From contig URXA01000003.1 of the NCBI GenBank assembly GCA_900551745.1, positions 1-64,000 on the forward strand: a DNA stretch of 64,000 nt, written 5' to 3'. The position numbers and the translations under genes were made by a program. A model generated the notes under the pieces. That model worked only from the letters and a program-made list of their open reading frames with translations. It was not told where the DNA came from and did no database searches. This DNA comes from an uncultured Phascolarctobacterium sp. Its GTDB lineage: Bacteria > Bacillota > Negativicutes > Acidaminococcales > Acidaminococcaceae. Shown here one piece after another: positions 43,013-52,224 of the stretch; position 1 is the stretch's first letter, and each line of letters starts with the position of its first letter.

Positions 43013-44122
43013 ATGGATCTGGACGCTCTTTTTATTCTTCTGCAGCCCTGGCTCAGACCCTTTCTGGCGTTTGTTTTTTTTACATTTTTACGTTATTTTT
43101 ACAGAGCCGTATTACTGCGTGTACTGCATCGTTTCAACAGCAAAACATCCTTTGAATACGGAGAAGACCTGCTGAACGCTTTTGAAAAGCCGGTGCATTT
43201 TTTCCTGTTTATTTTTGCTATTTATGCAGCGCTTAATTGCTCGCCTTTGACCTTTATAGCGGATCACCCTTCTATCGACCAGCTTCTGCGCAGCTTTTTC
43301 ATTATCTGTTTCATCTGGGGCCTTTACAATCTCAGCGACACCACGCATGGCATCGCTATGAAGGTACTCCTTAAAGCAGGCGTTGAATTTGATCTGGCGC
43401 TATCCAATGTCGTTTCCACCACCTTACGCATCCTGCTTCTCATTTTGGGTTTTGTTATGATCGCCAAGGAATGGAATTATGATATTACCGGGTTTATCGC
43501 CAGTTTGAGTATTGGTTCCCTGGCTGTTGCCTTAGCCGCCAAAGACTCTCTGGCCAATGTATTCGGCAGCCTGGTCATCATCATTGACAAACCTTTTGTG
43601 ATCGGCGACTGGATCTCGGCTAACGGCATCGAAGGCACTGTAGAAAAAATCACTTTCCGCAGCACTTGTCTGCGTACTTTTCCACAGGAACTTGTCTATA
43701 TCCCCAACTCCCTGCTCTCCAACACGGCCATCACCAATTTCAGTAAACGTGAAAAAAGACGGCTTGATTTTGTGTTGGGATTGACCTACGACACGACCTA
43801 TCAGCAAATGGAAAAATTTGTCGGCCGCCTGCGCGAATATCTCATGCATCATGATGGTGTTTATGACGACGGCATCACCGTCAATTTTCAGGATTTCGGT
43901 GGCAGCAGCCTGGACATCAGAATAATCTGCTATACTAAGGCCAGCGCTTACGCCAGTTTTATGGATGTCCGCCAGCAAATCAACATCGATATTATGAAAA
44001 TGTTAGAAGAAGAAAATCTTGGCTGTGCATTCCCAAGTACCAGCGTTTATTTTGAAACACCGCTGGTCCAAAAGCAAGCAGCTCCACCAACAGATGCCCC
44101 TAAAACTGAAGTACAAGCCTGA
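43013..44122 (+). CDS. mscS: Small-conductance mechanosensitive channel (MscS family)
   Basis: Opens on membrane tension to release solutes during hypo-osmotic shock. The 369-residue protein has several N-terminal helices, the pore-lining TM3 region ITGFIASLSIGSLAVALAAKDSLANVFGSLVI (split over about 160-191) and the cytoplasmic beta and alpha/beta cage (VGLTYDTTYQQ). I use the ATG at 43013, preceded by GAGGAG at eight bases; a longer frame starting at 42929 would begin in the promoter. It ends with a Pro/Ala-rich tail. Monocistronic, with a terminator shared with the converging adenine deaminase gene. Confidence 0.92.
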   Translation: MDLDALFILLQPWLRPFLAFVFFTFLRYFYRAVLLRVLHRFNSKTSFEYGEDLLNAFEKPVHFFLFIFAIYAALNCSPLTFIADHPSIDQLLRSFFIICFIWGLYNLSDTTHGIAMKVLLKAGVEFDLALSNVVSTTLRILLLILGFVMIAKEWNYDITGFIASLSIGSLAVALAAKDSLANVFGSLVIIIDKPFVIGDWISANGIEGTVEKITFRSTCLRTFPQELVYIPNSLLSNTAITNFSKREKRRLDFVLGLTYDTTYQQMEKFVGRLREYLMHHDGVYDDGITVNFQDFGGSSLDIRIICYTKASAYASFMDVRQQINIDIMKMLEEENLGCAFPSTSVYFETPLVQKQAAPPTDAPKTEVQA

Positions 44123-44126
44123 AACA

Positions 44127-44162
44127 TAAAAAACGCTCCTTTTTTAAGGAGCGTTTTTTTTA
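44127..44162. terminator. Bidirectional terminator between mscS and ade
   Basis: Perfect stem AAAACGCTCCTT/AAGGAGCGTTTT with a short T loop; T runs flank it on both strands, so it can end both converging transcripts. Confidence 0.9.
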
Positions 44163-44166
44163 TATT

Positions 44167-45888
44167 TTATTCCCATAGATCAACAATTGCGAATTTACCA
44201 ACATCGACCAAGCCTTTATCGCTGAGCCTCAAACTGGGAATAACCGGTAACGCCAGAAATGAAAGGCAATTAAAAGCATTCACATTTTCCGGCACTCCCA
44301 GTTCAGCAGTCCAAAAGTTCAGCTGCTGCAGCTTATGCTGCACATATTCAGTATTCTGATCACTCATCAGACCGGCAAGAGGCAGAGGCAGCATAGCTTT
44401 TACTTCTCCATCTGCCACCACTGCCAGACCACCACCTGCTTCCTGCAAAGCAACTGCAGCCGTCAGCATATCCTGATCGTCAACCCCGACCACAATCAGA
44501 TTATGCGAATCATGCGCTACAGTCGAAGCCAAAGCACCGCGCTGCAAACCAAAGCCCCGTACCAGGCCTACACCTGTATTCCCATTACTACCATGTCTTT
44601 CCCAAACTGCCAGTTTTAGAATATCACGCTCAGTATCACTCACAACGAAACCAGCTTCTGCTTTAGGCTGCACATATTCTGTTTCAGTCAAAATCTGCTC
44701 TGGAACAATGCGGATAACACGGGCCTTTCTGCCATTCATTACCGGCAAGCGCAGCTGCTGTTCACGCACATCTTCCAAGTGCATGGTATTCTCAGGATCT
44801 TTCAGCAGCGGCGGTGACTGCCAGAGCAGTTTTTGTTTATTTACAATAACGACACCGTTTTTTAGGACCAGCTGTGGCTGAAAATTTACCAGATTATTAA
44901 AAACACAGATATCCGCCTTATAACCGGGTGCTAATGCACCTCTGTCATACAGTCGAAACCTTTCTGCTGTATTCAAGGTCGCCATCTGTAATAACTGTTC
45001 AACAGGATAACCATGCGCTGTACCAATCTCAATCAAATAATTGATGCTGCCTTCACTCACAAGCTCATCTAAATGCCTGTCATCTGTTGCCAGACAGCAG
45101 CGGCGGCAATTAAGCGGCGTTACTGCCGGCAGTAAGGCTAACAAATTATGGGCCCCAGAAGCCTCTCTCAGCATCAGATAAGCACCTCGGCGCAGTTTCT
45201 CCATTGCTTCATCCGCCGTTGTTGCTTCGTGGTCAGAACTGATCCCTGCGGCCAGATAAGCATTGAGAGCTTTACCGCTTACACCTGGAGCATGCCCGTC
45301 GCACAGGCTGCAGCCAGCCAACGCAAGTTTATCAAGCACTGCTGCCGCAGCATTGATCGTCCCCGGATAATTCATCATCTCACCCAATCCCAGCACTCTT
45401 GGATGACTGACCAGCGGCTCCAGCTTTGCAGCCGTAAGCACGGTCCCGCTGGTCTCCATTTCAGTAGCAGGCACACAAGAAGGCAACATAAAGAAAACGT
45501 CTAAAGGTATTGCCTCTGTTTCTGTAAGCATCAATTCAATCCCTGCTGTTCCAAGGACATTAGCAATTTCATGAGGATCGGCAAAAATCGTCGTTACTCC
45601 ATTCAAAAGTAAAATTTTTGCCAGCTCACGCGGAGCAACCATTGTACTTTCAATATGCAGATGAGAGTCCATAAAACCGGGAGTCACATATTTACCGGTA
45701 ACATCAATTTCTTTTTTACCGCTGTAGCTGCCGATACCGGCAATAGTTTCTCCAACTATAGCTACATCGCCAATTTCCCATTCACCTGTAAAACTATTGA
45801 AAATACAACCGCCTTTTAACACTATGTCAGCTGGGACTTCGCCTCTGGCAGCAGCCAAAACCTCTGTCAAATCTATATTCTTCATCAC
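44167..45888 (-). CDS. ade: Adenine deaminase
   Basis: Deaminates adenine to hypoxanthine, for purine salvage or as a nitrogen source. The 573-residue protein has the amidohydrolase metal motif DSHLHIEST (about 74-82), ADPHEIANV, GHAPGVSG and DDRHLDEL-type His/Asp ligands, and the AdeC C-terminal domain with THDSHNLIVVG. Length and text fit AdeC/YerA. Hypoxanthine made here can feed hpt at 10.4 kb. No purine riboswitch is visible upstream. Confidence 0.95.
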   Translation of the reverse strand: MMKNIDLTEVLAAARGEVPADIVLKGGCIFNSFTGEWEIGDVAIVGETIAGIGSYSGKKEIDVTGKYVTPGFMDSHLHIESTMVAPRELAKILLLNGVTTIFADPHEIANVLGTAGIELMLTETEAIPLDVFFMLPSCVPATEMETSGTVLTAAKLEPLVSHPRVLGLGEMMNYPGTINAAAAVLDKLALAGCSLCDGHAPGVSGKALNAYLAAGISSDHEATTADEAMEKLRRGAYLMLREASGAHNLLALLPAVTPLNCRRCCLATDDRHLDELVSEGSINYLIEIGTAHGYPVEQLLQMATLNTAERFRLYDRGALAPGYKADICVFNNLVNFQPQLVLKNGVVIVNKQKLLWQSPPLLKDPENTMHLEDVREQQLRLPVMNGRKARVIRIVPEQILTETEYVQPKAEAGFVVSDTERDILKLAVWERHGSNGNTGVGLVRGFGLQRGALASTVAHDSHNLIVVGVDDQDMLTAAVALQEAGGGLAVVADGEVKAMLPLPLAGLMSDQNTEYVQHKLQQLNFWTAELGVPENVNAFNCLSFLALPVIPSLRLSDKGLVDVGKFAIVDLWE

Positions 45889-46023
45889 AATTCACAACCT
45901 TTACCAAAAGTTCTCTGCTTTTATTGTCAGCCATACACAGTAAAAACGCAAGCTTTATTTTATTTATTTCTTCACTCTCAGACCTGGTTTTGTATTTTAC
46001 ATTCCCACCTTTAAAAAGGTATA

Positions 46024-46063
46024 AAAATAACAGGCGCCACCGAAACTGGTGACGCCTGTTATC
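46024..46063 (-). terminator. Intrinsic terminator after adiA
   Basis: Stem ATAACAGGCGTCACC with GGTGGCGCCTGTTAT on the minus strand (46027-46062, one wobble), then TTTTTATACC. Confidence 0.88.
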
Positions 46064-46100
46064 AAGGGGAAAGGGTATCTATATGAACGGTAGCTGACCG

Positions 46101-48395
46101 TTATTTTTTCAAAACGGTAACGTAATATTTACCATTTTCTACTTCTACGCCATGGGAATCATGTTCAAAAGCAGGGAATTGTCTGTCAAAGCCTTCTAAG
46201 GCTTTCAGATAACCAAGTGCAGGGCCGTCGGCAGGACCGGCATTTTCACCAGGCATGATCAGCGGAATTCCAGGCGGATAAGGAACAATACCTGTAGCTA
46301 AGGTACGCTCAGCAACACCGTCAAGATCTACTTTTTCAACATTATCAAGCACCAGTTGTTCATAAGCTGCTGCCGGGCTCATATCAGGATGCGGCAATAC
46401 AGCGAAACCTTCGGACATAAATTCTGTCGTTTTGAGCTCTTTCATTGCTGCAAACATTTCCTCGCACAAGTCGCGCAGGCCCATACCTGCATAACGCTGC
46501 GGAGCTGCTTTAACAACATCAGGCAATACTTCTTCCAAAGCAGTGTTGTTGTCATAGTCTTCTTTAAATTTGATCAAGGTATCGATCAAAGTGCCCCATT
46601 TACCTTTAGTAATACCGATAGAGAACAGCATCAGAACAGTAAAGTCAGTTGTCTTCTCAGGAATGATGCCATTGGCAGTAAGATAAGCGGACAAAATGGA
46701 AGCAGGTACGCCCATTTTACCCAACCCGTCAGGACCGATGCCCGGAGTGGTGATAGATACTTTGATCGGGTCTAACATGCAGTATCCGTCTTCGATATCA
46801 CCGAAGCCGTGCCATGCTTCATTAGGATGCAGGACCCAGCATTCCGGTTCGGTAGCCAGGTATTCGGGATTGGCCAGACGAAAAGCAATTTTCTTGCCTT
46901 CAGCGTCTTTAACAAAATCAGGCTGCCAGCAGTTAAAGAACCATTCGCCCTGATCGGCAAAGTCTGCATTCAGTTTTGCCATCAATTGACGGAAGGCTAC
47001 TGCTTCATGGATCGATTCGTCAGTCAGCGCTTTACCGCCTTTACCATCCATCATTGCTGCTGTGATATCGTTAGAAGCAATAATCGGATAGTTCGGGGAG
47101 GTAGATGCCTGCATCATAAAGGATTCATTAAAACGGCTGTGATCGACATTCTTTTTACCTTCACGGATATGAATGAAGGAAGCCTGAGAAAGAGCAGCCA
47201 GTAATTTATGGGTGGATTGAGTTGCAAAAACCGTCATATCAGTTGGTTTGTGGTCGGCAGGATTGCCGTACATGGCAAAGCGGTCTTTATAAATAGGATT
47301 GAAGCGGGCATAGCCATACCATGCTTCGTCAAAATGCATGCGGTCAACGCTTTGTCCAAGTAATTCTTCAACACGACGGGCATTGTAACACAAACCATCA
47401 TAGGTGGAGTTGGTAACGATTGCATGTACAGGAGTAGAATCTATATCTTTAGTAATCAAGGAGTTTTCAGAAATAGTTTTCTTGATTGCTTCAGCCTGCA
47501 AAGCTTGCGGCGGGATAGGGCCGATAATACCGTAGAAGTTACGCAGCGGCATCATATAGTTAGGGATAGCGCCGCTCATGGTCATCGCCTGTTCTATGGA
47601 TTTATGGCAGTTACGGTCACACAATGCAACCTGATTATGAGTTACGCAAGCCATAAAGATTACTCTGTTAGAGGTAGAAGAACCGTTGGTAACATGATAG
47701 GTACGATGAGCGCCGAATACTTTAGCGGCATATTTTTCACTGGCACCGATCGGTCCGGAATGATCAAGCAAAGAACCAAGCTCGCCGACAGAGATCGATA
47801 AATCGCTGCGGAACAGATTTTCGCCAAAGAAATCAAAATAAGCACGTCCTGCAGGTGCTTTCATAAAAGCAGTACCGCCGGTATGACCCGGAGTATGCCA
47901 GGAATATTCATGCACCTGGGAGAATTTAGCCAAAGCCTTAAACATCGGCGGCAGCAGATTTTTCAAATAAGTATCAATCGCTGCTTCGATACGTCCGGCA
48001 ATAAAGTTAGCAGTATCTTCATACAACCAGATGAAATCACTGGTTTCTTTCAATACTTCCAGAGGAATATCAGCAACGTCGGCACGATCTGCAAACAAAA
48101 ATACAGGTACGTTCTCGGCACGACTGCGTAATTTGTTTAAAACATCTTTAGCAGCCTGATGTGTATTGTCTTCTGCCAGATCCCAGTCCAGCAGTATTGC
48201 TTGGATCATCGGATCAGCGACAATCATCATTTCGGCATCGAATGCTGTTGTAGCAGTGAGCACTTCAATTTCATGTTCTCCTAAAACATTACTCAGTTTA
48301 TCGAGAGCACTTTCATCCAGGGTATTATGATCACAAAGGTCATGTACCAACAAAATTCTTTTGCCTTTTGTTTTGGAAATAATCATTTTTTTCAC
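46101..48395 (-). CDS. adiA: Biodegradative arginine decarboxylase (AdiA-type)
   Basis: Decarboxylates arginine to agmatine, consuming a proton; acts in acid resistance. The 764-residue protein has the wing domain (1-150), then HEYSWHTPGHTGG, the PLP-core SNRVIFMACVTHNQVALCDRNCHKS-like text and the Schiff-base lysine K397 in ATQSTHKLLAALSQAS. It follows E. coli AdiA closely through the core (for example RMHFDEAWYGYARFNPIY and WHGFGDIEDGYCMLDPIKVS-type blocks), more than lysine or ornithine decarboxylases. The AdiC-like antiporter gene is 16 bases upstream on the same strand, so one operon makes the exchange pair. Substrate is by homology; agmatine export then needs AdiC. Confidence 0.88.
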   Translation of the reverse strand: MKKMIISKTKGKRILLVHDLCDHNTLDESALDKLSNVLGEHEIEVLTATTAFDAEMMIVADPMIQAILLDWDLAEDNTHQAAKDVLNKLRSRAENVPVFLFADRADVADIPLEVLKETSDFIWLYEDTANFIAGRIEAAIDTYLKNLLPPMFKALAKFSQVHEYSWHTPGHTGGTAFMKAPAGRAYFDFFGENLFRSDLSISVGELGSLLDHSGPIGASEKYAAKVFGAHRTYHVTNGSSTSNRVIFMACVTHNQVALCDRNCHKSIEQAMTMSGAIPNYMMPLRNFYGIIGPIPPQALQAEAIKKTISENSLITKDIDSTPVHAIVTNSTYDGLCYNARRVEELLGQSVDRMHFDEAWYGYARFNPIYKDRFAMYGNPADHKPTDMTVFATQSTHKLLAALSQASFIHIREGKKNVDHSRFNESFMMQASTSPNYPIIASNDITAAMMDGKGGKALTDESIHEAVAFRQLMAKLNADFADQGEWFFNCWQPDFVKDAEGKKIAFRLANPEYLATEPECWVLHPNEAWHGFGDIEDGYCMLDPIKVSITTPGIGPDGLGKMGVPASILSAYLTANGIIPEKTTDFTVLMLFSIGITKGKWGTLIDTLIKFKEDYDNNTALEEVLPDVVKAAPQRYAGMGLRDLCEEMFAAMKELKTTEFMSEGFAVLPHPDMSPAAAYEQLVLDNVEKVDLDGVAERTLATGIVPYPPGIPLIMPGENAGPADGPALGYLKALEGFDRQFPAFEHDSHGVEVENGKYYVTVLKK

Positions 48396-48411
48396 TCCTT
48401 AATTAAATTTT

Positions 48412-49932
48412 TTAGTTATCTATGCTAACAGATTGAGTAGTAGTAGAACCTACCTTATCCGGAGCTTGTGTAGTAGTAGTTATGTTAGTACGATGTTTGA
48501 GTTCCATATTTTTATCGATACCGACAGAGTACCAGAACGTACCAACCAAGGTAAGGATCGTAATTGCCAGGGAAGTATAACGAACCCATCTCGGCGAGAA
48601 TCCGCCAGGAGTTTCGTGCAGTTCTTCCAGCTCATGTTTTCTGGTAACAGCACCAGAGAAGAATACGATCGTAGCGATAACGAAGATCAGTGACCACCGT
48701 GTCTGGTTACCATTGGATGTTACCAGCGCCGCCATACTGTAGACAGCTGCTATCAGACCGATGATACATGATTTATTGTAATCTTTCGGTGATAACTTTC
48801 CGTAACCCAAAACCTTGATAGAAATACTGGAATAAATATAAGGCAGCAAAGTCAGGATAACGGCGATTGACGCGATCTTACCAAATTGCTGACTGGCAGA
48901 AGGCGACATAGTTGCCAAAACCTGTATTGTCATAATACCGGCAACAATAGCTAAACCTGCGGAAGGTACGCCTTTAGAGTTAGTACGGGCAAAAACATTA
49001 CCGAACAAACCGTCATCAGCAGCAGCTTTAGCACTTTGTCCAACCAGCAGCGTCCAGCCTGCCAGCGAACCCAGGCAGCCTAAAGCAGCACAGATAGCTA
49101 CGCCGTTACCAGCGATTTCACCGAAGGCCAGTCTTGCGGCATCAGCAAAAGGTGCCGATGAATTAGCAAGTGCATGGTTCGGAATCATGCCCATAATAAC
49201 AGAAGAACTTAAAACATAGCAGACAGCGGCTAAAATTACACCGCCAATAGTTGCAATTGGAACATTCTTTTTAGGATTTTTAACAACGCCGGCAGATACA
49301 GAAGCACTCTCGACGCCAATAAAAGCCCACAAAGTAAAGTTCAATGTCATACCAATAGCACTGACAGTGCCTTTACCTGTTACGTTCCATGCATCCATGT
49401 AGGTTTTGCCGTCAAACCAGAACCAGCCTAAGATTGCGGTACCTATAATAGGAATCAATGCCAGAGTAGTGGTTACTGATTGAATACGCCCAACCAGTTT
49501 AGGACCGATCATATTAGCGTAAGCAAACAGCCAGATAACGCAGATCTGCGCCAGAGCAAAAGCAAATGGATTTTTTAATGCCGGGAAAAAACTGATCAGA
49601 TAACCGATACCTACAACTGCCAGACCAACGTTACCGATAACGTTTGCCAGCCAGTAAATAAGGTTTGTCTGATACCCCATGTAATCGCCGAAGGCTTGAC
49701 GCGCATAAGCGTAAGGACCGCCGGCAGCAGGATCAATGGAAGATAACTTTGCAAATGTAAGTGCCAGCGCGATAGCTCCTATACAGGTCACTATCCAGCC
49801 GAATACTGCAACACCTCCTATTGCCGCCAGATTCGCAGGCAACATAAATACGCCGGAACCCATCATATTACCGGCAACCATCAATGTTGCAGCAACGACA
49901 CCTATTTTATTACTGTTGTCGTCTTGATTCAT
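48412..49932 (-). CDS. adiC: Arginine/agmatine antiporter (AdiC-like)
   Basis: Swaps extracellular arginine for agmatine. The 506-residue protein has 12 helices and follows E. coli AdiC closely: GNMMGSGVFMLPANLA (backbone-binding GSG), the gate region YQTNLIYWLANVIGN (Tyr93 equivalent), TLWAFIGVESASVSAGVV (Trp202 and Glu208 equivalents), and LGSLAGWTLLVGQSAKAAA (Trp293 equivalent). E. coli AdiC has 445 residues; this one adds a hydrophilic C-terminal extension (from about residue 450) ending in a Thr/Gln/Ser-rich tail (TTTTQAPDKVGSTTTQ). It is the promoter-proximal gene of the adiC-adiA operon. Confidence 0.87.
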   Translation of the reverse strand: MNQDDNSNKIGVVAATLMVAGNMMGSGVFMLPANLAAIGGVAVFGWIVTCIGAIALALTFAKLSSIDPAAGGPYAYARQAFGDYMGYQTNLIYWLANVIGNVGLAVVGIGYLISFFPALKNPFAFALAQICVIWLFAYANMIGPKLVGRIQSVTTTLALIPIIGTAILGWFWFDGKTYMDAWNVTGKGTVSAIGMTLNFTLWAFIGVESASVSAGVVKNPKKNVPIATIGGVILAAVCYVLSSSVIMGMIPNHALANSSAPFADAARLAFGEIAGNGVAICAALGCLGSLAGWTLLVGQSAKAAADDGLFGNVFARTNSKGVPSAGLAIVAGIMTIQVLATMSPSASQQFGKIASIAVILTLLPYIYSSISIKVLGYGKLSPKDYNKSCIIGLIAAVYSMAALVTSNGNQTRWSLIFVIATIVFFSGAVTRKHELEELHETPGGFSPRWVRYTSLAITILTLVGTFWYSVGIDKNMELKHRTNITTTTQAPDKVGSTTTQSVSIDN

Positions 49933-50399
49933 AATAAAACCTCTCCTTTCGATTATTTGCCGTCAGCAGCGGATGGGAATCTTGGCTTTCGGCAAATCAT
50001 ACATAAAGTCAGCTTTGCAGCATTTTTCTTTATGCGATTTCTTGCTTCGGATAAATCTTACACCCGTTACAAACAAAATATCCAAGTAAGAAATTTTCAT
50101 TTACTTTTTAATATGTTTTTTTAAAAAAGTTAGAGTAAAAGGCCATTATTCCTATGGTAACAATTCCGTCTGCATGGGCTTGCCGCCAACATATAATTTT
50201 CTACGGATAAATAATCTCCAAATCATTCTTACCTTCTACTGACCTGAGTTATTTTTTCACTTTGCTTAATTTACTAAAGTATTTTCCACACAAAAATAAA
50301 CTGTGCGCTAATGCAGCAGCAACTTAAGCCTCAAGCAAACCCCGGCAGCTTTTTATATTGTAAATAAACCAATTATTACTTCTTCTCACAGCTTAAAAA
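49933..50399 (-). other. Long untranslated stretch upstream of adiC, with a leader hairpin
   Basis: About 470 AT-rich bases without a convincing gene on either strand. Just upstream of the adiC ribosome site an 8-bp perfect inverted repeat ATTTGCCG/CGGCAAAT (49955-49962 and 49990-49997) closes a 27-base loop; in the mRNA it would sit some 20 bases before the ATG. The rest holds no consensus promoter that I can place with confidence, so the adiC promoter is somewhere in this region but unassigned. Confidence 0.4.
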
Positions 50400-50438
50400 C
50401 AAAAATCCCCGCCTTTATAAGGCGGGGATTTTTTATTG
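50400..50438. terminator. Terminator after the amidohydrolase gene
   Basis: Perfect 12-bp stem AATCCCCGCCTT/AAGGCGGGGATT around a 3-base loop, with T runs in both directions; it ends the leftward amidohydrolase transcript. Confidence 0.85.
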
Positions 50439-50488
50439 ACAGGAGGATTATAAAGGAAAACAATTCAGGCTGTCAGCCTTATATTTAC

Positions 50489-52153
50489 TTAAACAGCATA
50501 TACTTTTTCCCCCATAAAATATGTAGCTTCTACTTTAGCTGTACCAATATCTTCCGAGGCAATTTCCAATATATTCTTATCTACAATTATCAAATCTGCG
50601 TATTTTCCTAATTCTAAAGAACCACTTATATCATCAATAAAATTTGCATACGCTTGATTAATAGTAAAAGAATCGATCATATCTTTTAAATCGGCACGCT
50701 CTTCCGGCCACAAAGGTTTGTGGAATTTAGGATCATCGTAGTTAAAAATCCATGGATGATAATTATCAGGCGCAATCCTCGTAACGCCAATTTCTATACC
50801 AACAAACGGATTAGGTACTGCAGTAATAGGATAATCACTGGCATTTGCGACCTTGACCCCAGCTTTAAAGAAACAATTAAGCGGGAAGGTTCGATCAGCT
50901 CTTTCCTGACCAATATAACTACCGTTAACGAAATAAGTTTCATCAATCTGAGCCCAGTAAGAGTTTGTCATTGCCACTGTATCCAATTCTTTAAAACGAA
51001 CTACATCCTTCGGATCGACTAAGAAAATATGTGTAATACAATGTCTGGCATCACGAGGGCCATTTTCTTGACGTGCATATGCAATAGCATCCAGAGTTTG
51101 TTTCACAGCTGCATCTCCGGCACAATGCACATGTACACCCATTCCCGCTTTGTCAATTGCCGCCACGACCTTGTTCATATTGTCCGTACTCCAAATCTGG
51201 TCACCACGCCAATCTGGAGCCCTACCTGCTTTTGCAGTATAAGGTTGCAGTAAATAAGCTGTTACACTTTCCAGTACTCCATCCATAAATAATTTAACTG
51301 CATTGATTTTGAACAAATCACCATTATTATCCTCGTCTCTAGCTGTTACCAATGCTACAACCTGCCCGGAATCCTGATTAGGATCGGCCCAATAGGCACC
51401 TCTTAACCGCATTTGCAGCCTGCCTTCAGCCTCTAATTCTTTCAATGCCTTGATGGAATTTCCGCCTGCCATTAACCAGGGATCATAAGCACCGGTAAAA
51501 CCATATTGATGAGCCATCTTCTGAAAACTTAAAATGCCCTCTTTATATTCAGCAACCGAAAAATCAGGTAAAGCATTCAGAATGAGATCCTGTGCTGTTT
51601 CACGGAAACAGCCACTAGGAGTTCCATCTGCAGCCCGTTCAATGCGTCCGTTCTTAGGATCAGGCGTAGCTTTGTCAATACCAGCTAATTCTATTGCTTT
51701 AGAATTAGCCCATAGAGAATGCAGAGTTTCAGCCTGCACAACAATAGGAATTTCAGTTGAAGCTTTATCAAGAGCTTCTTTGTGCGGTCCTTCCCCCGGA
51801 AAACATGCTTCCAAATATCCTTGCCCACGCAACAGCTTGATTCCAGGTCTTGCCGCAATGAAATTACGGCAAGCCTCTACATATTCAGCTTCAGTATTCA
51901 TACCCGCTAAATTAATACCTACAACTGTTGCTGTCGCTTTTGTGTAATGTGTATGTCCCTCAAAAAATGATGGCAGAACCAATTTCCCTTGTAAATCCAC
52001 GATTTCTGTTGTTTCCGTTATATACTCATTCACACCATTATTATCACCCACATATATTATTTTCCCATCTGCCACCGCCAATGCTTCGGCTATTGTTCTT
52101 GCACTGTCCGCCTTATAAATAACCCCGTTTTTTAAAACCAGATCAGCTTTCAT
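50489..52153 (-). CDS. Amidohydrolase of the YtcJ-like (amidohydrolase_3) family
   Basis: A 554-residue metal-dependent hydrolase. It has the composite N/C-terminal small domain (KADLVLKNGVIYKAD...GSLELGKYADLIIVDKNI) and TIM-barrel landmarks: EGHTHY (His-x-His), HVHCAGDAAV, HCITHIFLV and NASDYPI for metal ligands. YtcJ-like enzymes act on amides, carbamates or formamides, and the substrate here is unknown. An amino acid permease gene lies 71 bases upstream on the same strand, so the substrate is plausibly an amino acid derivative taken up by it. Base composition is more AT-rich than the core genes. Confidence 0.82.
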   Translation of the reverse strand: MKADLVLKNGVIYKADSARTIAEALAVADGKIIYVGDNNGVNEYITETTEIVDLQGKLVLPSFFEGHTHYTKATATVVGINLAGMNTEAEYVEACRNFIAARPGIKLLRGQGYLEACFPGEGPHKEALDKASTEIPIVVQAETLHSLWANSKAIELAGIDKATPDPKNGRIERAADGTPSGCFRETAQDLILNALPDFSVAEYKEGILSFQKMAHQYGFTGAYDPWLMAGGNSIKALKELEAEGRLQMRLRGAYWADPNQDSGQVVALVTARDEDNNGDLFKINAVKLFMDGVLESVTAYLLQPYTAKAGRAPDWRGDQIWSTDNMNKVVAAIDKAGMGVHVHCAGDAAVKQTLDAIAYARQENGPRDARHCITHIFLVDPKDVVRFKELDTVAMTNSYWAQIDETYFVNGSYIGQERADRTFPLNCFFKAGVKVANASDYPITAVPNPFVGIEIGVTRIAPDNYHPWIFNYDDPKFHKPLWPEERADLKDMIDSFTINQAYANFIDDISGSLELGKYADLIIVDKNILEIASEDIGTAKVEATYFMGEKVYAV

Positions 52154-52224
52154 AATTTACCACCTTTCTTTAACTTCTATTTTTACTAACTACCGTCTGA
52201 CGTCAACAGCTGCAATCTTCTAAT

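Noticed and set aside
45889..46023. Purine riboswitch upstream of the adenine deaminase gene
   Set aside because: I could not find the conserved loop-loop core; the gap holds only AT-rich sequence and the adiA terminator.
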